From contig NZ_JBFDTP010000002.1 of the NCBI RefSeq assembly GCF_040719375.1, positions 806,001-870,000 on the forward strand: a DNA stretch of 64,000 bases, read 5' to 3'. Below the pieces are notes generated by a model. The model saw nothing but the letters and a program-made list of their open reading frames with translations, was not told where the DNA came from and did no database searches. The first letter of the stretch is position 1; each line of letters starts with the position of its first letter. Positions 51,061 through 59,202 of this stretch are shown here, in pieces. The translations under genes were made by a program, and so were the position numbers. This DNA comes from Clostridium sp. AN503 (GTDB taxonomy: Bacteria; Bacillota; Clostridia; Lachnospirales; Lachnospiraceae).

Positions 51061-52272
51061 ATGAAAAATGTTGTATTTATATCGCCGAATTTCCCGACCA
51101 ATTACTGGCAGTTCTGCCGGGAATTAAAGAAAAACGGGATGAATGTGCTGGGGATCGGAGACCAGCCATATGAGGAGCTGGACGAGAACCTGAAAGCAAA
51201 CCTGCACGAATATTATAAGGTGGGGAACCTGGAAAATTACGATGAGGTATATCGCGGAGTGGCGTTTTTGATTTTTAAATACGGTCATATAGACTGGCTG
51301 GAATCCAACAATGAATATTGGCTGGAACGGGATGCAAGGCTGCGTACGGAGTACCATATTACCAGTGGATTCCAGACGGAGGATATACCCCGGATCAAGT
51401 TTAAGTCCCGCATGAAGGAGTATTATAAGATGGCGGGCATCCCCACGGCACGATACCATATGGTCGGGGATGTGGATGGCTGCCGGGAATTTATCCGCCA
51501 GGTGGGATATCCTGTGGTGGTGAAGCCGGACAATGGAGTGGGGGCGTCCCATACCTACAAGCTGAAGAATGAGGAAGATCTGGAGCGTTTCTTTATAAAA
51601 CGTGAAGCTGACGTGCCTTATATTATGGAGGAATTCATCTATGCGGAGGTCAACTCCTACGATGCGGTCATCGATTCCCAGGGGGAGCCGATGTTTGAGA
51701 CCGGCAATGTAACGCCCATGTCCATTATGGATATCGTGAACCACAATGACAATTCTATTTATTATATCTTAAAAGAGCTTCCGCGGGATACGAGACAGGC
51801 GGGGCGCGCTACAGTCAAAAGCTTTGGTGTCAAAAGCCGTTTTGTGCATTTTGAGTTTTTCCGCCTGACCAGGGATCAGGTGGGGCTTGGAAAGAAGGGG
51901 GATCTGGTGGCGCTGGAGGTGAACATGCGTCCATGCGGCGGATTTACGCCGGATATGATCGACTTTGCCCACGAAACGGACGTATATAAGATCTGGGCAG
52001 ATATGATCGCTTTTGACAAGACAGAGATGCCGGAGGGGAAGCATAATTACTGCGCATTTGCAGGACGGCGGGACGGTAAGAATTTCACATACAGCCACGA
52101 GGAGATCCTGAGGCGCTACAGTGCACAGATCAAAATGTCACAGCGCCTGCCGGATGTCCTCGCGACTGCCATGGGCAATCAGATGTATGTGGCCCTTTTC
52201 CCTGAGAGAGAAGAGATGGACCAGTTTTACAGTGATGTGTTGCAGTGTGAGCCGAACGTGCTGCCGGATTAA
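51061..52272 (+). CDS. ATP-grasp carboxylate ligase-like protein
   Basis: 403 residues from ATG 51061. An N-terminal Rossmann-like segment (MKNVVFISPNFPTNYWQFCREL) precedes an ATP-grasp core: FKSRMKEYYKMAGIPTARY, YPVVVKPDNGVGASHTYKL (ATP-binding Lys and Gly loop) and LVALEVNMRPCGGFTPDMI (metal-binding E-x-N). It probably joins a carboxylate to an amine or other nucleophile using ATP; substrates are unknown. Its stop overlaps the stop of the convergent nitroreductase gene. Confidence 0.85.
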   Translation: MKNVVFISPNFPTNYWQFCRELKKNGMNVLGIGDQPYEELDENLKANLHEYYKVGNLENYDEVYRGVAFLIFKYGHIDWLESNNEYWLERDARLRTEYHITSGFQTEDIPRIKFKSRMKEYYKMAGIPTARYHMVGDVDGCREFIRQVGYPVVVKPDNGVGASHTYKLKNEEDLERFFIKREADVPYIMEEFIYAEVNSYDAVIDSQGEPMFETGNVTPMSIMDIVNHNDNSIYYILKELPRDTRQAGRATVKSFGVKSRFVHFEFFRLTRDQVGLGKKGDLVALEVNMRPCGGFTPDMIDFAHETDVYKIWADMIAFDKTEMPEGKHNYCAFAGRRDGKNFTYSHEEILRRYSAQIKMSQRLPDVLATAMGNQMYVALFPEREEMDQFYSDVLQCEPNVLPD

Positions 52273-52787
52273 TCCGCCATCACGATTTTGCCGGTCTTAT
52301 GTATTTCCTTTTCCGGAGCCGGTGCCGGATAACCCAGGGCAGCGATGCCGTAGACGACGTGGCTGTCCGGTACGCCCCACTCCTTTAGGAGAGCGCGGGC
52401 AGCAGGCGCATCACAGATGTCCCGGATCTGATTGATCCATACAGAACCGATCCCAAAAGAGTGGGCAGCCAGGAAGATATTTTCCAGAGCGCAGGCATTG
52501 TCCTCCTTGCCGAAACGGCTGTCTCTCTCGTTGGACGGGATAATGATGACTTCCGGTGCATACATGTCGTAGCCGGGGCGGTTTAGTTCTTTTTCCACCA
52601 CAGCCGCCAGCTTCTGGATCTTCTCGCGGTCGGTCACGACTGTGAACTGCCAGGTCTGGCGTCCCATGCCGCTGGGGGCATAGACAGCCGCCTGTAAGAT
52701 CTGGTCCAGCTCATCCGCAGGAATCGCCTTTTTCTCAAATGCACGCACGCTTCTTCTTGTCAGCAGATTTTCCATAACTGAATTCAT
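52269..52787 (-). CDS. nitroreductase-family protein
   Basis: 172 residues from 52787 (AAGGAGG upstream). FMN-dependent reductase fold: RRSVRAFEKKAIPADELDQILQAAVYAPSGMGRQTWQF at the N terminus and ENIFLAAHSFGIGSVWI in the middle. The native electron acceptor is unknown. Its TAA overlaps the stop of the ATP-grasp gene in the four bases TTAA/TAAT region at 52269-52272. Confidence 0.92.
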   Translation of the reverse strand: MNSVMENLLTRRSVRAFEKKAIPADELDQILQAAVYAPSGMGRQTWQFTVVTDREKIQKLAAVVEKELNRPGYDMYAPEVIIIPSNERDSRFGKEDNACALENIFLAAHSFGIGSVWINQIRDICDAPAARALLKEWGVPDSHVVYGIAALGYPAPAPEKEIHKTGKIVMAD

Positions 52788-52818
52788 AGCAAAGCCTCCT
52801 TATAATGAAAAATAGATA

Positions 52819-53244
52819 TTACAGTTCATCGGGTTCTTCAAAGTCGCAGATGCCGTCACCATCCAGGTCCACATGACCATGTCCCCCGCTGCCGTAGAAT
52901 TCCTTGCCTACCACGTTGCGCTTCTGACGGCTGTCCTCCACCGCATTGGAGATGAGGGTCCGGACTCCAAAGGGATTGATGATATTCTTGAGGACGATCT
53001 CTGGTGAAGTATCGACTTTTGTTTTTAAGATAATGTCCCCGGTCCCAAAGATCTTGCCGGCAAGAGACTGCCTGCAGGTCAAGTCGACGATGCGGTATAA
53101 AAGCGTCTCCTCCATCTGGGTATTCAAAAGTCCTGTTTTTATCATCAGACGGTCGTTTTCAATAAAATAGGATGTAAAGCTGATGGGAAACCAGAGATGG
53201 TGCTTTCTGTCCTTCCACAATATGGTGTCGCCCTGCTGCGCCAT
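52819..53244 (-). CDS. PH-domain (bPH) protein with C-terminal calcium-loop motif
   Basis: 141 residues from 53244 (GAAGGAGG upstream). A bacterial PH-like domain is suggested by YFIENDRLMIKTGLLNTQMEETLLYRIVDLTCRQSLAGKIFGTGDIIL. The tail is HVDLDGDGICDFEEPDEL, matching a DxDxDGxxDxxE calcium-binding loop of EF-hand/dockerin type. No helix or signal peptide. It lies 31 bp before the nitroreductase gene and is probably co-transcribed. Confidence 0.75.
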   Translation of the reverse strand: MAQQGDTILWKDRKHHLWFPISFTSYFIENDRLMIKTGLLNTQMEETLLYRIVDLTCRQSLAGKIFGTGDIILKTKVDTSPEIVLKNIINPFGVRTLISNAVEDSRQKRNVVGKEFYGSGGHGHVDLDGDGICDFEEPDEL

Positions 53245-53406
53245 GATGTTACCTCCTTCATAATGGAATTATTATTTATTACTTTATCACGATATGCAGA
53301 GATTGTAAATTAAAATGATCTTTAGAGGTTAATAGGGATGGAAGTGGAACAACCGGGAAACTTGTGATATGATAGGGGGCGGAGAAAGAGAAAGGTACAA
53401 TGGCTT

Positions 53407-54387
53407 ATGAAAATTTATTTTGCACCGATGGAGGGCATCACTGGATATGTGTACCGGAATGCGCACCATCAGTATTTTGACCATGTGGATCAATATTTCA
53501 CACCGTTTATCACACCAAACCAGACCAGGAAACTGACATCCAGGGAGTTAAATGATGTGATGCCGGAGCATAACCGGGAGGTGCCGGTGGTGCCCCAGAT
53601 ATTGACTAATAAGGCGGAGGATTTTGTATGGGCTGCTGGAAAGCTTAAGGAGTTTGGTTACCGGGAAGTTAACTTGAATCTGGGCTGTCCATCGGGGACG
53701 GTGGTGTCCAAAAACCGAGGGTCCGGGTTCCTGGCCTGGCCGGTGGCGCTGGACCGTTTCCTGAGGGAGGTAAGCCAGGGGCTGGAACAGGCAGGGATGA
53801 AGCTTTCTGTTAAGACACGCATTGGCAAGGACGATCCGGAGGAATTTGAGGATCTCTTAAAAATATTTAACCGCTATCCGATGGAATCGCTGATCATCCA
53901 TCCAAGGATACAGACGGATTTCTATAAAAACCATCCAAATATGGAGGTGTTCCGGATGGCTGTAAAGGAGAGTGTGAACCCGGTATGCTATAACGGGGAT
54001 CTGTTCTCGGTACAGGATGTGGAGGAATTCAGGCGTCAGTTCCCCACGGTGGAAGCTCTGATGCTTGGCAGGGGCATCCTTACAAACCCTGCGCTGCCAT
54101 CCATGCTCTGCGGGGGCGGTACATCGCCTGCATCTGTTTTGGATAAACAGCGCCTGAAGGCCTTTCATGACGCAGTCCTTTTCGGATACCGCCAGGCGAT
54201 CCAGGGGGATAAAAATGTCCTGTTCAAGATGAAGGAGCTCTGGTTTTATCTAAGCGATGCCTTTGAGGACAGTAAAAAACCTGTAAAGAGGATCAAGAAG
54301 TCCCAGTGCATGGAGGACTACCAGACAGAGGTGGACAGCCTGTTTGCTTCCTGCAGCCTGTCTGCGCCTCCGGTTTTCCATGGATGA
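53407..54387 (+). CDS. tRNA-dihydrouridine synthase
   Basis: 326 residues. FMN-binding TIM barrel with MEGITGYVYRNAHHQ, NLNLGCPSGTVVSKNRGSGFLA (catalytic Cys in GCP) and VKTRIGKDDPEEF. It reduces specific uridines in tRNA D-loops; the target position is uncertain. A divergent gene pair separates it from the preceding minus-strand genes. The ECF operon begins 94 bp downstream. Confidence 0.92.
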   Translation: MKIYFAPMEGITGYVYRNAHHQYFDHVDQYFTPFITPNQTRKLTSRELNDVMPEHNREVPVVPQILTNKAEDFVWAAGKLKEFGYREVNLNLGCPSGTVVSKNRGSGFLAWPVALDRFLREVSQGLEQAGMKLSVKTRIGKDDPEEFEDLLKIFNRYPMESLIIHPRIQTDFYKNHPNMEVFRMAVKESVNPVCYNGDLFSVQDVEEFRRQFPTVEALMLGRGILTNPALPSMLCGGGTSPASVLDKQRLKAFHDAVLFGYRQAIQGDKNVLFKMKELWFYLSDAFEDSKKPVKRIKKSQCMEDYQTEVDSLFASCSLSAPPVFHG

Positions 54388-54416
54388 AATCGGACTGTAA
54401 AATTTCTTCTTTCCGG

Positions 54417-54443
54417 TGAAACTTTTTGATGGTTTCCTGCGTC
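54417..54443 (+). promoter_or_regulatory. ECF sigma promoter (autoregulatory)
   Basis: TGAAAC (54417-54422), 17-bp spacer, CGTC (54440-54443). This has the -35 TGAAAC and -10 CGTC pattern typical of ECF sigma factors such as B. subtilis SigV, and lies 37 bp before the sigma gene. Confidence 0.85.
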
Positions 54444-54480
54444 TAATAGGTGTAACTGAAAAACAAAAAGGAGGAAACCG

Positions 54481-54963
54481 GTGGTGCGGCAGCCAATGGA
54501 GCGGGCGGCAGAATCACTGCTGATCCGCAATTACGAGAGGTATTACCGTCTGGCATATGCTTATGTGAAGACGGAGGAGGACGCCCTGGATGTGGTCCAG
54601 GAAAGCGCTTATAAGGTCATGTCAAACTGCAGAAAGGTGAAGCAGGCGGAATATCTGGAAACCTGGATTTACCGGATCGTTCTCAACACGGCAAAGGATA
54701 TGCTCAGGAAGCGTATGCCGGTGCTGCCTCTGGATTTAGAAGCAGAAAACCGGCTTGCGGGATATGAGGATACTTATGCGGATTTAGATCTCGAGGAGGC
54801 GCTTGACCGTCTGGAGGAGAGCGAGAAAACTATCGTGCTTTTGAGATTTTTCGAAGACAGGACGCTGGATGAGATCGCCAGGACTACAGATATGAATGTC
54901 AGTACGGTCAAATCACGGCTGTATAGGGCGTTAAAGAAGCTAAAGGTCGCATTGGAAGTGTAA
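54481..54963 (+). CDS. ECF RNA polymerase sigma factor, SigV-like
   Basis: 160 residues from GTG 54481 (AAGGAGG upstream). Sigma region 2 (YERYYRLAYAYVKTEEDALDVVQESAYKV) and region 4 (LEESEKTIVLLRFFEDRTLDEIARTTDMNVSTVKSRLYRALKKLK) are present. The adjacent RsiV-like anti-sigma suggests a SigV-type system, which in B. subtilis answers lysozyme and induces peptidoglycan modification. No oatA or similar target lies nearby. Confidence 0.92.
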   Translation: MVRQPMERAAESLLIRNYERYYRLAYAYVKTEEDALDVVQESAYKVMSNCRKVKQAEYLETWIYRIVLNTAKDMLRKRMPVLPLDLEAENRLAGYEDTYADLDLEEALDRLEESEKTIVLLRFFEDRTLDEIARTTDMNVSTVKSRLYRALKKLKVALEV

Positions 54964-54976
54964 AGGAGAGAGCAGG

Positions 54977-55933
54977 ATGAACGATAACGGCATGAAAAGT
55001 CATGACAGGGATCATAATATGGAAACAGGGCCAGAACAGGAAACGATGGACCGCCTGAGGGCAGAGTACGAGGAGATCTCTGTTCCAGAGGAGGCGCGGC
55101 TCCGGGTGCAGCAGGGTATCCGGCAGGCCAAAGCGGAGCGTGGCAGGAGGAGCGCAGTCAGATGGTTCCGCAATACCGGAACGGTGATGGTGGCGTCGCT
55201 GGCAGCGCTTATGGTGGTGGTGAACACCAGCCAGGCCGCGGCTCAGACCTTAGAGCAGATTCCGGTGCTGGGCAGCATTACCCGTGTGGTGACATTCCGG
55301 GATTATACGGACCAGAAAGAGCATTTTGAAGCAAAAGTGGAGGTACCGAAGGTGGAGCTTGAGCCTTCTGCCTCTGACAGCGGTATCAGCGAGGAGCTGA
55401 AGAAGAACTACGAGCTGACTAACGAGCAGATCGACGCATATGCACAGAAGTTCATCAATGACTATGAGGAGGCTTTGCGTGAATTCGGAGGCCAGGGCAA
55501 TTATGCGCTGGAATCCTCATACAAAGTCCTGAGGGATGATGAGAAATACTTGTCCATCCGCATTGATACTACCGTGGTGATGGCAGGAGGCACCCAGTAT
55601 GTGAAGATCTACAATATTGACAAAGGATCGGGAAAGGCAGTTTCCTTGAGCGAACTGTTTAAAGTCCCGCAGGAAGCGCTTGCAGCTGTCAGCGGAAACA
55701 TTATGGAACAGATGAGAACGCAGATGCAGCAGGACACCGGTAAGAGCTATTTCCTGGACAGTGAGATGCCGGACCTGGATTTTAAAGGGCTGACCGGGGA
55801 GGAGAGTTATTATTTCAATGAAAACGGGGAGCTGGTCATCTGGTTTAATGAATATGATGTGGCCCCGGGATATATGGGAGCAGTAGAATTTACCATACCG
55901 GCGTCCGTGTTTTCCCAGTATCTTATGAATTGA
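54977..55933 (+). CDS. RsiV-like anti-sigma factor (DUF4163/DUF3298)
   Basis: 318 residues. Cytoplasmic sigma-binding part (about 1-65), one membrane helix (about 68-84) ending in an AxA-like stretch (TSQAAAQ) suitable for signal-peptidase cleavage, then an external DUF4163/DUF3298 domain (about 150-318) as in RsiV, which binds lysozyme in B. subtilis. It is 13 bp after the sigma gene. The stop codon is followed after one base by the quasi-palindrome copy 2. Confidence 0.88.
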   Translation: MNDNGMKSHDRDHNMETGPEQETMDRLRAEYEEISVPEEARLRVQQGIRQAKAERGRRSAVRWFRNTGTVMVASLAALMVVVNTSQAAAQTLEQIPVLGSITRVVTFRDYTDQKEHFEAKVEVPKVELEPSASDSGISEELKKNYELTNEQIDAYAQKFINDYEEALREFGGQGNYALESSYKVLRDDEKYLSIRIDTTVVMAGGTQYVKIYNIDKGSGKAVSLSELFKVPQEALAAVSGNIMEQMRTQMQQDTGKSYFLDSEMPDLDFKGLTGEESYYFNENGELVIWFNEYDVAPGYMGAVEFTIPASVFSQYLMN

Positions 55934-55934
55934 C

Positions 55935-56192
55935 CTTGAGTTTCCGCATTTAGCAGCGGCGGCGGGCGGCGGTTCGGATAAACTGGTTTTTGTTCCGGTT
56001 TCGGTCTTAAGAAGATGTAAGCCCTCAGAATTTTCTTAAAAACCTGCCAGTGGAAGGGGCAACTCGCTAACGCTCAGACAACCCCTTCCGCTGTCAGAAC
56101 AGAAAATCCTGAGGGCTAACATCTTCTAAAGACCTGCAAAGTCACAAAAACCAGTTTATCCGAACCGCCGCTGCAAAATGCGGAAACTCAAG
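55935..56192 (+). repeat. large quasi-palindromic element, copy 2 (258 bp)
   Basis: Begins CTTGAGTTTCCGCA and ends TGCGGAAACTCAAG. Same architecture and orientation as copy 1. The outer arm here is TTCGGATAAACTGG pairing with CCAGTTTATCCGAA, unlike copy 1, whereas the inner part (TTTTTGT inward to the apical GGAAGGGG/CCCCTTCC) is nearly identical. It starts 2 bp after a stop codon and ends 3 bp before a -35 box. No ORF. Confidence 0.9.
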
Positions 56193-56195
56193 GAA

Positions 56196-56223
56196 TTGAC
56201 ATATTTCTCCCATCCGTTATAAT
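56196..56223 (+). promoter_or_regulatory. promoter of the receiver gene
   Basis: Consensus -35 TTGACA (56196-56201), 16-bp spacer, consensus -10 TATAAT (56218-56223), directly after the quasi-palindrome. Confidence 0.85.
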
Positions 56224-56262
56224 TAAACGTAGGAAAATGAGTAAGAAAAGGCAGGATGGGAT

Positions 56263-56643
56263 ATGTCGGTCAATGTTGTGGCGGTGGATAATGCGCCGGA
56301 TCTGCTGGAAAAGATCACGGGAATCTTCCACGGTTTAGAGGACGTAACGCTGCTGGGCTGCTTTGAGGAGGCTGTTGCAGTGGTGGAATTTGTAAAAGAG
56401 AATCAGGTGGATATGGTATTTACAGACATTGTTATGCCGGATATCAGCGGCATCAGCCTGGCGTCAGAACTGCATAAGCTGCCTGACGCCCCGGCGGTGG
56501 TGCTGATGTCCAGTATTCCGGGTTTTTCCCTGGAAGCGTGGAAGATCCAGGCCTTTGGATTCCTGGAGAAACCTTACACCAGAGCGCAGGTTGCCCGGAT
56601 GGTGAAAAAGTATCAGGAGCGTGAGAAGGATATGGAGTGGTGA
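56263..56643 (+). CDS. single-domain response regulator (receiver only)
   Basis: 126 residues. Receiver fold: acidic site near VVAVDN, phospho-acceptor Asp in MVFTDIVMPDISG (about 51), switch Ser in LMSSIPG, Lys in FLEKPYTRAQV (about 104). No output domain and no histidine kinase nearby, so it is an orphan that must act by protein contacts. Controlled by a near-consensus promoter. Confidence 0.88.
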   Translation: MSVNVVAVDNAPDLLEKITGIFHGLEDVTLLGCFEEAVAVVEFVKENQVDMVFTDIVMPDISGISLASELHKLPDAPAVVLMSSIPGFSLEAWKIQAFGFLEKPYTRAQVARMVKKYQEREKDMEW

Positions 56644-56692
56644 TCCTTTTCACGCTCAACAGTTTCAAAATCGAAAAAATAATAGAAACAGG

Positions 56693-56711
56693 AATAATAA
56701 TCGATATTATT
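56693..56711. promoter_or_regulatory. operator-like palindrome upstream of the flavodiiron gene
   Basis: AATAATA-ATCGA-TATTATT, 7-bp perfect arms. It lies 40 bp before an extended -10 (TGTTAAAAT, 56748-56756). Regulator unknown. Confidence 0.45.
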
Positions 56712-56747
56712 TTGTCAAATTTCCCAGTAGGAAGTTCTTTTTTTGCA

Positions 56748-56781
56748 TGTTAAAATAGGACAGAGTGGAGATTGCTATAAT
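56748..56781 (+). promoter_or_regulatory. candidate promoters of the flavodiiron gene
   Basis: Two extended -10 elements without clear -35: TGTTAAAAT (56748-56756) and TGCTATAAT (56773-56781). The second would start within the ribosome site, so the first is preferred. Confidence 0.45.
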
Positions 56782-56798
56782 ATTAGGAGGAAACGAAC

Positions 56799-58001
56799 AT
56801 GAGTGATACCTTTATATCTGATTCTGTTTTATATATCGGCGTAAACGACCGGACCCTGGATCTGTTCGAAAGCCAGTACGTGATCCCCAATGGGGTTTCA
56901 TACAATTCATATGTGATACTGGATGATCAGATCGCCGTGATGGATACGGTGGATTCCAGGGCGACGGAGCAGTGGTTTGCCAATCTGGAACAGGCTCTCG
57001 CCGGAGAACCGGTGAGCTATCTGGTGGTATCTCATATGGAGCCGGACCATGCGGCTAATATCAGCCGTTTCGTGGAACAGTACCCGGAGGCGAAGATCGT
57101 AGGCAACTCCAAGACCTTTGCCATGATCGACCAGTTTTTTGAGGTGGATTTAACGGGACGCAAGGTGGAGGTGAAGGAAGGAAGCACCCTAGAGCTTGGG
57201 CACCATACACTGCAGTTTTTCATGGCTCCCATGGTCCATTGGCCGGAGGTGATGGTGACTTATGAGCACAGCGAGGAGCTGCTGTTTTCCGCCGATGCTT
57301 TTGGCAAGTTTGGAGCGCTGGATACGGACGAAGGCTGGACGGAGGAGGCTGCCCGCTACTACTTGAATATTGTTGGAAAATACGGAATGCAGGTGCAGAG
57401 CCTGCTCAAAAAAACGGCTGCACTGGATATCAGTATGATCTGCCCGCTGCATGGCCCGATCCTGAAAGAAGATCTGGATTATTATTTTGGCAGGTATCAG
57501 GCGTGGAGCACCTACCAGCCGGAGGAGCATGGCGTGCTGGTGGCCTATGCGTCGATCCATGGCAATACGGCTGAGGCTGCCAGACAGCTGGCGGGCCTTT
57601 TGGAGGACCGGGGAGAGACCCACGTGGAGGTACTGGATCTGTCCCGGACGGATATGTCCCTTGCGGTGAGGAAAGCCTTTTACTATGACCGCATGGTGCT
57701 GGCGGCGGCTACCTATGACGGAGGGATCTTCCCATGTATGGAAGAGTTCCTTCTGCATTTAAAGTCCAAGAATTATCAGAAGCGAACGGTGGGACTTATG
57801 GAGAATGGCTCCTGGGCGCCGCTGGCCAACCGGGTCATGCGCGGGCTCCTGGAATCCATGAAGGAGATCCAGGTGGCGGATACCATGGTGACTGTCAAAT
57901 CTGCGGTACATGCAGAAGCGGCCTCAGCCATGGAGCAGCTGGCGGACGAGCTGGCTTCGGGGAGAGGAGAACAGGCTCCTTCCCGCCGACAGGAAGTGTG
58001 A
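56799..58001 (+). CDS. flavodiiron protein (FprA-type flavoprotein)
   Basis: 400 residues, TAGGAGGA upstream. The metallo-beta-lactamase-like diiron domain has SHMEPDHAANI (H-x-E-x-D-H), MVHWPEVM, SADAFGKFG and CPLHGPI ligands; the C-terminal flavodoxin domain (about 255-385) has YASIHGNTAEAARQL. It reduces O2 to water (or NO), protecting anaerobes. No fused rubredoxin. A terminator follows. Confidence 0.94.
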   Translation: MSDTFISDSVLYIGVNDRTLDLFESQYVIPNGVSYNSYVILDDQIAVMDTVDSRATEQWFANLEQALAGEPVSYLVVSHMEPDHAANISRFVEQYPEAKIVGNSKTFAMIDQFFEVDLTGRKVEVKEGSTLELGHHTLQFFMAPMVHWPEVMVTYEHSEELLFSADAFGKFGALDTDEGWTEEAARYYLNIVGKYGMQVQSLLKKTAALDISMICPLHGPILKEDLDYYFGRYQAWSTYQPEEHGVLVAYASIHGNTAEAARQLAGLLEDRGETHVEVLDLSRTDMSLAVRKAFYYDRMVLAAATYDGGIFPCMEEFLLHLKSKNYQKRTVGLMENGSWAPLANRVMRGLLESMKEIQVADTMVTVKSAVHAEAASAMEQLADELASGRGEQAPSRRQEV

Positions 58002-58023
58002 ACAGGCTAATTGCCTGACAACG

Positions 58024-58052
58024 GGGCTGCGAAGGTATCGCGGCCCTTTTTG
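58024..58052 (+). terminator. terminator after the flavodiiron gene
   Basis: GGGCTGCGA (58024-58032) pairs with TCGCGGCCC (58038-58046, one G-U), then TTTTTG. Confidence 0.8.
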
Positions 58053-58085
58053 TTTCAAGGAAAGTGCGTCCTGTGAAATCAAAAA
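58047..58085 (+). repeat. hairpin with shared tip, copy B
   Basis: TTTTTGTTTCAAGGA pairs with TCCTGTGAAATCAAAAA around AAGTGCG. The tip and right arm match copy A at 46297-46324 almost base for base. Here it directly follows the terminator T-run. Confidence 0.65.
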
Positions 58086-58164
58086 CGCTCTGCAAGCGGG
58101 ATTCTTTTTTCTACGCTTTCTTCAAGTTAAGAAATATAAAGAAACTGTAAAGTTGCAGATTTAA

Positions 58165-58193
58165 TTTACATATAATAAAAAATGTGATATAAT
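58165..58193 (+). promoter_or_regulatory. promoter of the c-di-AMP receptor gene
   Basis: -35 TTTACA (58165-58170), 17-bp spacer, -10 TATAAT (58188-58193) with TG one base upstream. Confidence 0.8.
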
Positions 58194-58260
58194 TGACGAA
58201 GTTGTTGGAAAATATCCCACAGAAACCGAGAGAATCATCCCCATACAGGAGGTATCAACT

Positions 58261-58596
58261 ATGAAAATTATCTATGCGATCGTAAGTTCTGATGATGGAA
58301 ACCGTGTGACAGATGTGTTGAATGAGCATCATTTCAGCGTGACCAAGCTGGCGACTACCGGCGGCTTTTTGAAGAAGGGCAATGCGACTCTGATGATCGG
58401 TACCGATGAAGAGCGGGTAGACGAGGCGATCGACCTGATCCATACCACCTGCGGCAAGCGCCAGAAGATCACCTGTGATATGCCTGCGCCCAGCATTGGT
58501 TCCATGTCCACCGGATACATGATGATGCCGGTCACTGTAGAGTTGGGAGGCGCTACGATCTTTGTCACAGACGTGGAGCGTTTCGAAAAATTCTAA
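58261..58596 (+). CDS. darA: cyclic-di-AMP receptor (DarA/PstA, PII-like)
   Basis: 111 residues. Begins MKIIYAIVSSDDGNRVTDVLNEHHFSVTKLATTGGFLKKGNATLMIGTDEERVDEAI, the diagnostic DarA/PstA sequence with the T-loop-like TTGGFLKKGN nucleotide segment. A homotrimeric PII-like protein that binds c-di-AMP; downstream effect unknown. It has its own promoter and no partner gene, as usual. Confidence 0.92.
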   Translation: MKIIYAIVSSDDGNRVTDVLNEHHFSVTKLATTGGFLKKGNATLMIGTDEERVDEAIDLIHTTCGKRQKITCDMPAPSIGSMSTGYMMMPVTVELGGATIFVTDVERFEKF

Positions 58597-58698
58597 ATAG
58601 CATTATCTGTTTATAAATTAAAAATATTTTAAATTGTTCGAAAATTTATATACAATACAACAATTAACAATTAGTATAAAAATATTTTTAAAAAAGTG

Positions 58699-58727
58699 TT
58701 GACAAATTAGGGCGTGTCTGGTATTAT
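58699..58727 (+). promoter_or_regulatory. strong promoter with AT-rich upstream element
   Basis: -35 TTGACA (58699-58704), 17-bp spacer, -10 TATTAT (58722-58727). The 95 bp upstream are extremely A/T-rich with A- and T-tracts typical of UP elements. Confidence 0.85.
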
Positions 58728-58733
58728 AAAGAC

Positions 58734-59192
58734 AACAAAGAAAGAGAAACAAAACAGAGAACAAGAAAAGTTCTCAAAGAGAAATTCCAAACGTGAAGGG
58801 ATTTCGAAAAATCTAAAAGAAGGAGGTACGGACCACCGAAGTAGCTAATTAAGTTTCCATTATCAAAAAGATAATCCGGAAACAAAGGAAAACGAATCTA
58901 CCAAGTGAAAAACCACAGTAGTTGAGAAAAGTCCATATCAGAAGGTTATCAAAAATTGAAAAGGATCGTTTTAGTTATATGACGAGAAAGTATAATTAGA
59001 AAGATATATTTCAAAACCGGATAACGAAGAACAAAAGTAAAATGACTGGAAGAAGATCAGGTTGGTTGAGTAACAAAAGTAGAGGGAGAAAATTTAATAT
59101 AGAAGGACGAAAAAGAAAAGAGAGGTAAAGTCCAATGGACGAAGTAAATTGAAAGAGGATATCAAAGATGTCAATCATTGGTATCCTCTTTC
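58734..59192 (+). ncRNA. predicted purine-rich structured transcript of unknown class
   Basis: About 450 nt downstream of a strong promoter with no credible ORF. The sequence is unusually A+G-rich on this strand and has small hairpins: GAGAAC/GTTCTC (58757-58775), TTTCCATTATC/GATAAT-GGAAA (58854-58882), GTCCA/TGGAC (near 59130-59140), and the terminal GAAAGAGGATA/TATCCTCTTTC (59151-59161 with 59182-59192). An AAGGAGGT at about 58820 is not followed by a start codon. I recognise no RNA family. It could also be an untranslated leader whose gene was lost. Confidence 0.5.
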
Positions 59193-59202
59193 ACATGTTT
59201 CC

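Noticed and set aside
59042..59128. 28-codon basic ORF (MTGRRSGWLSNK...) inside the predicted RNA
   Set aside because: No ribosome site, no similarity I recognise, and A/G-rich sequence yields Arg/Lys/Gly codons by chance.
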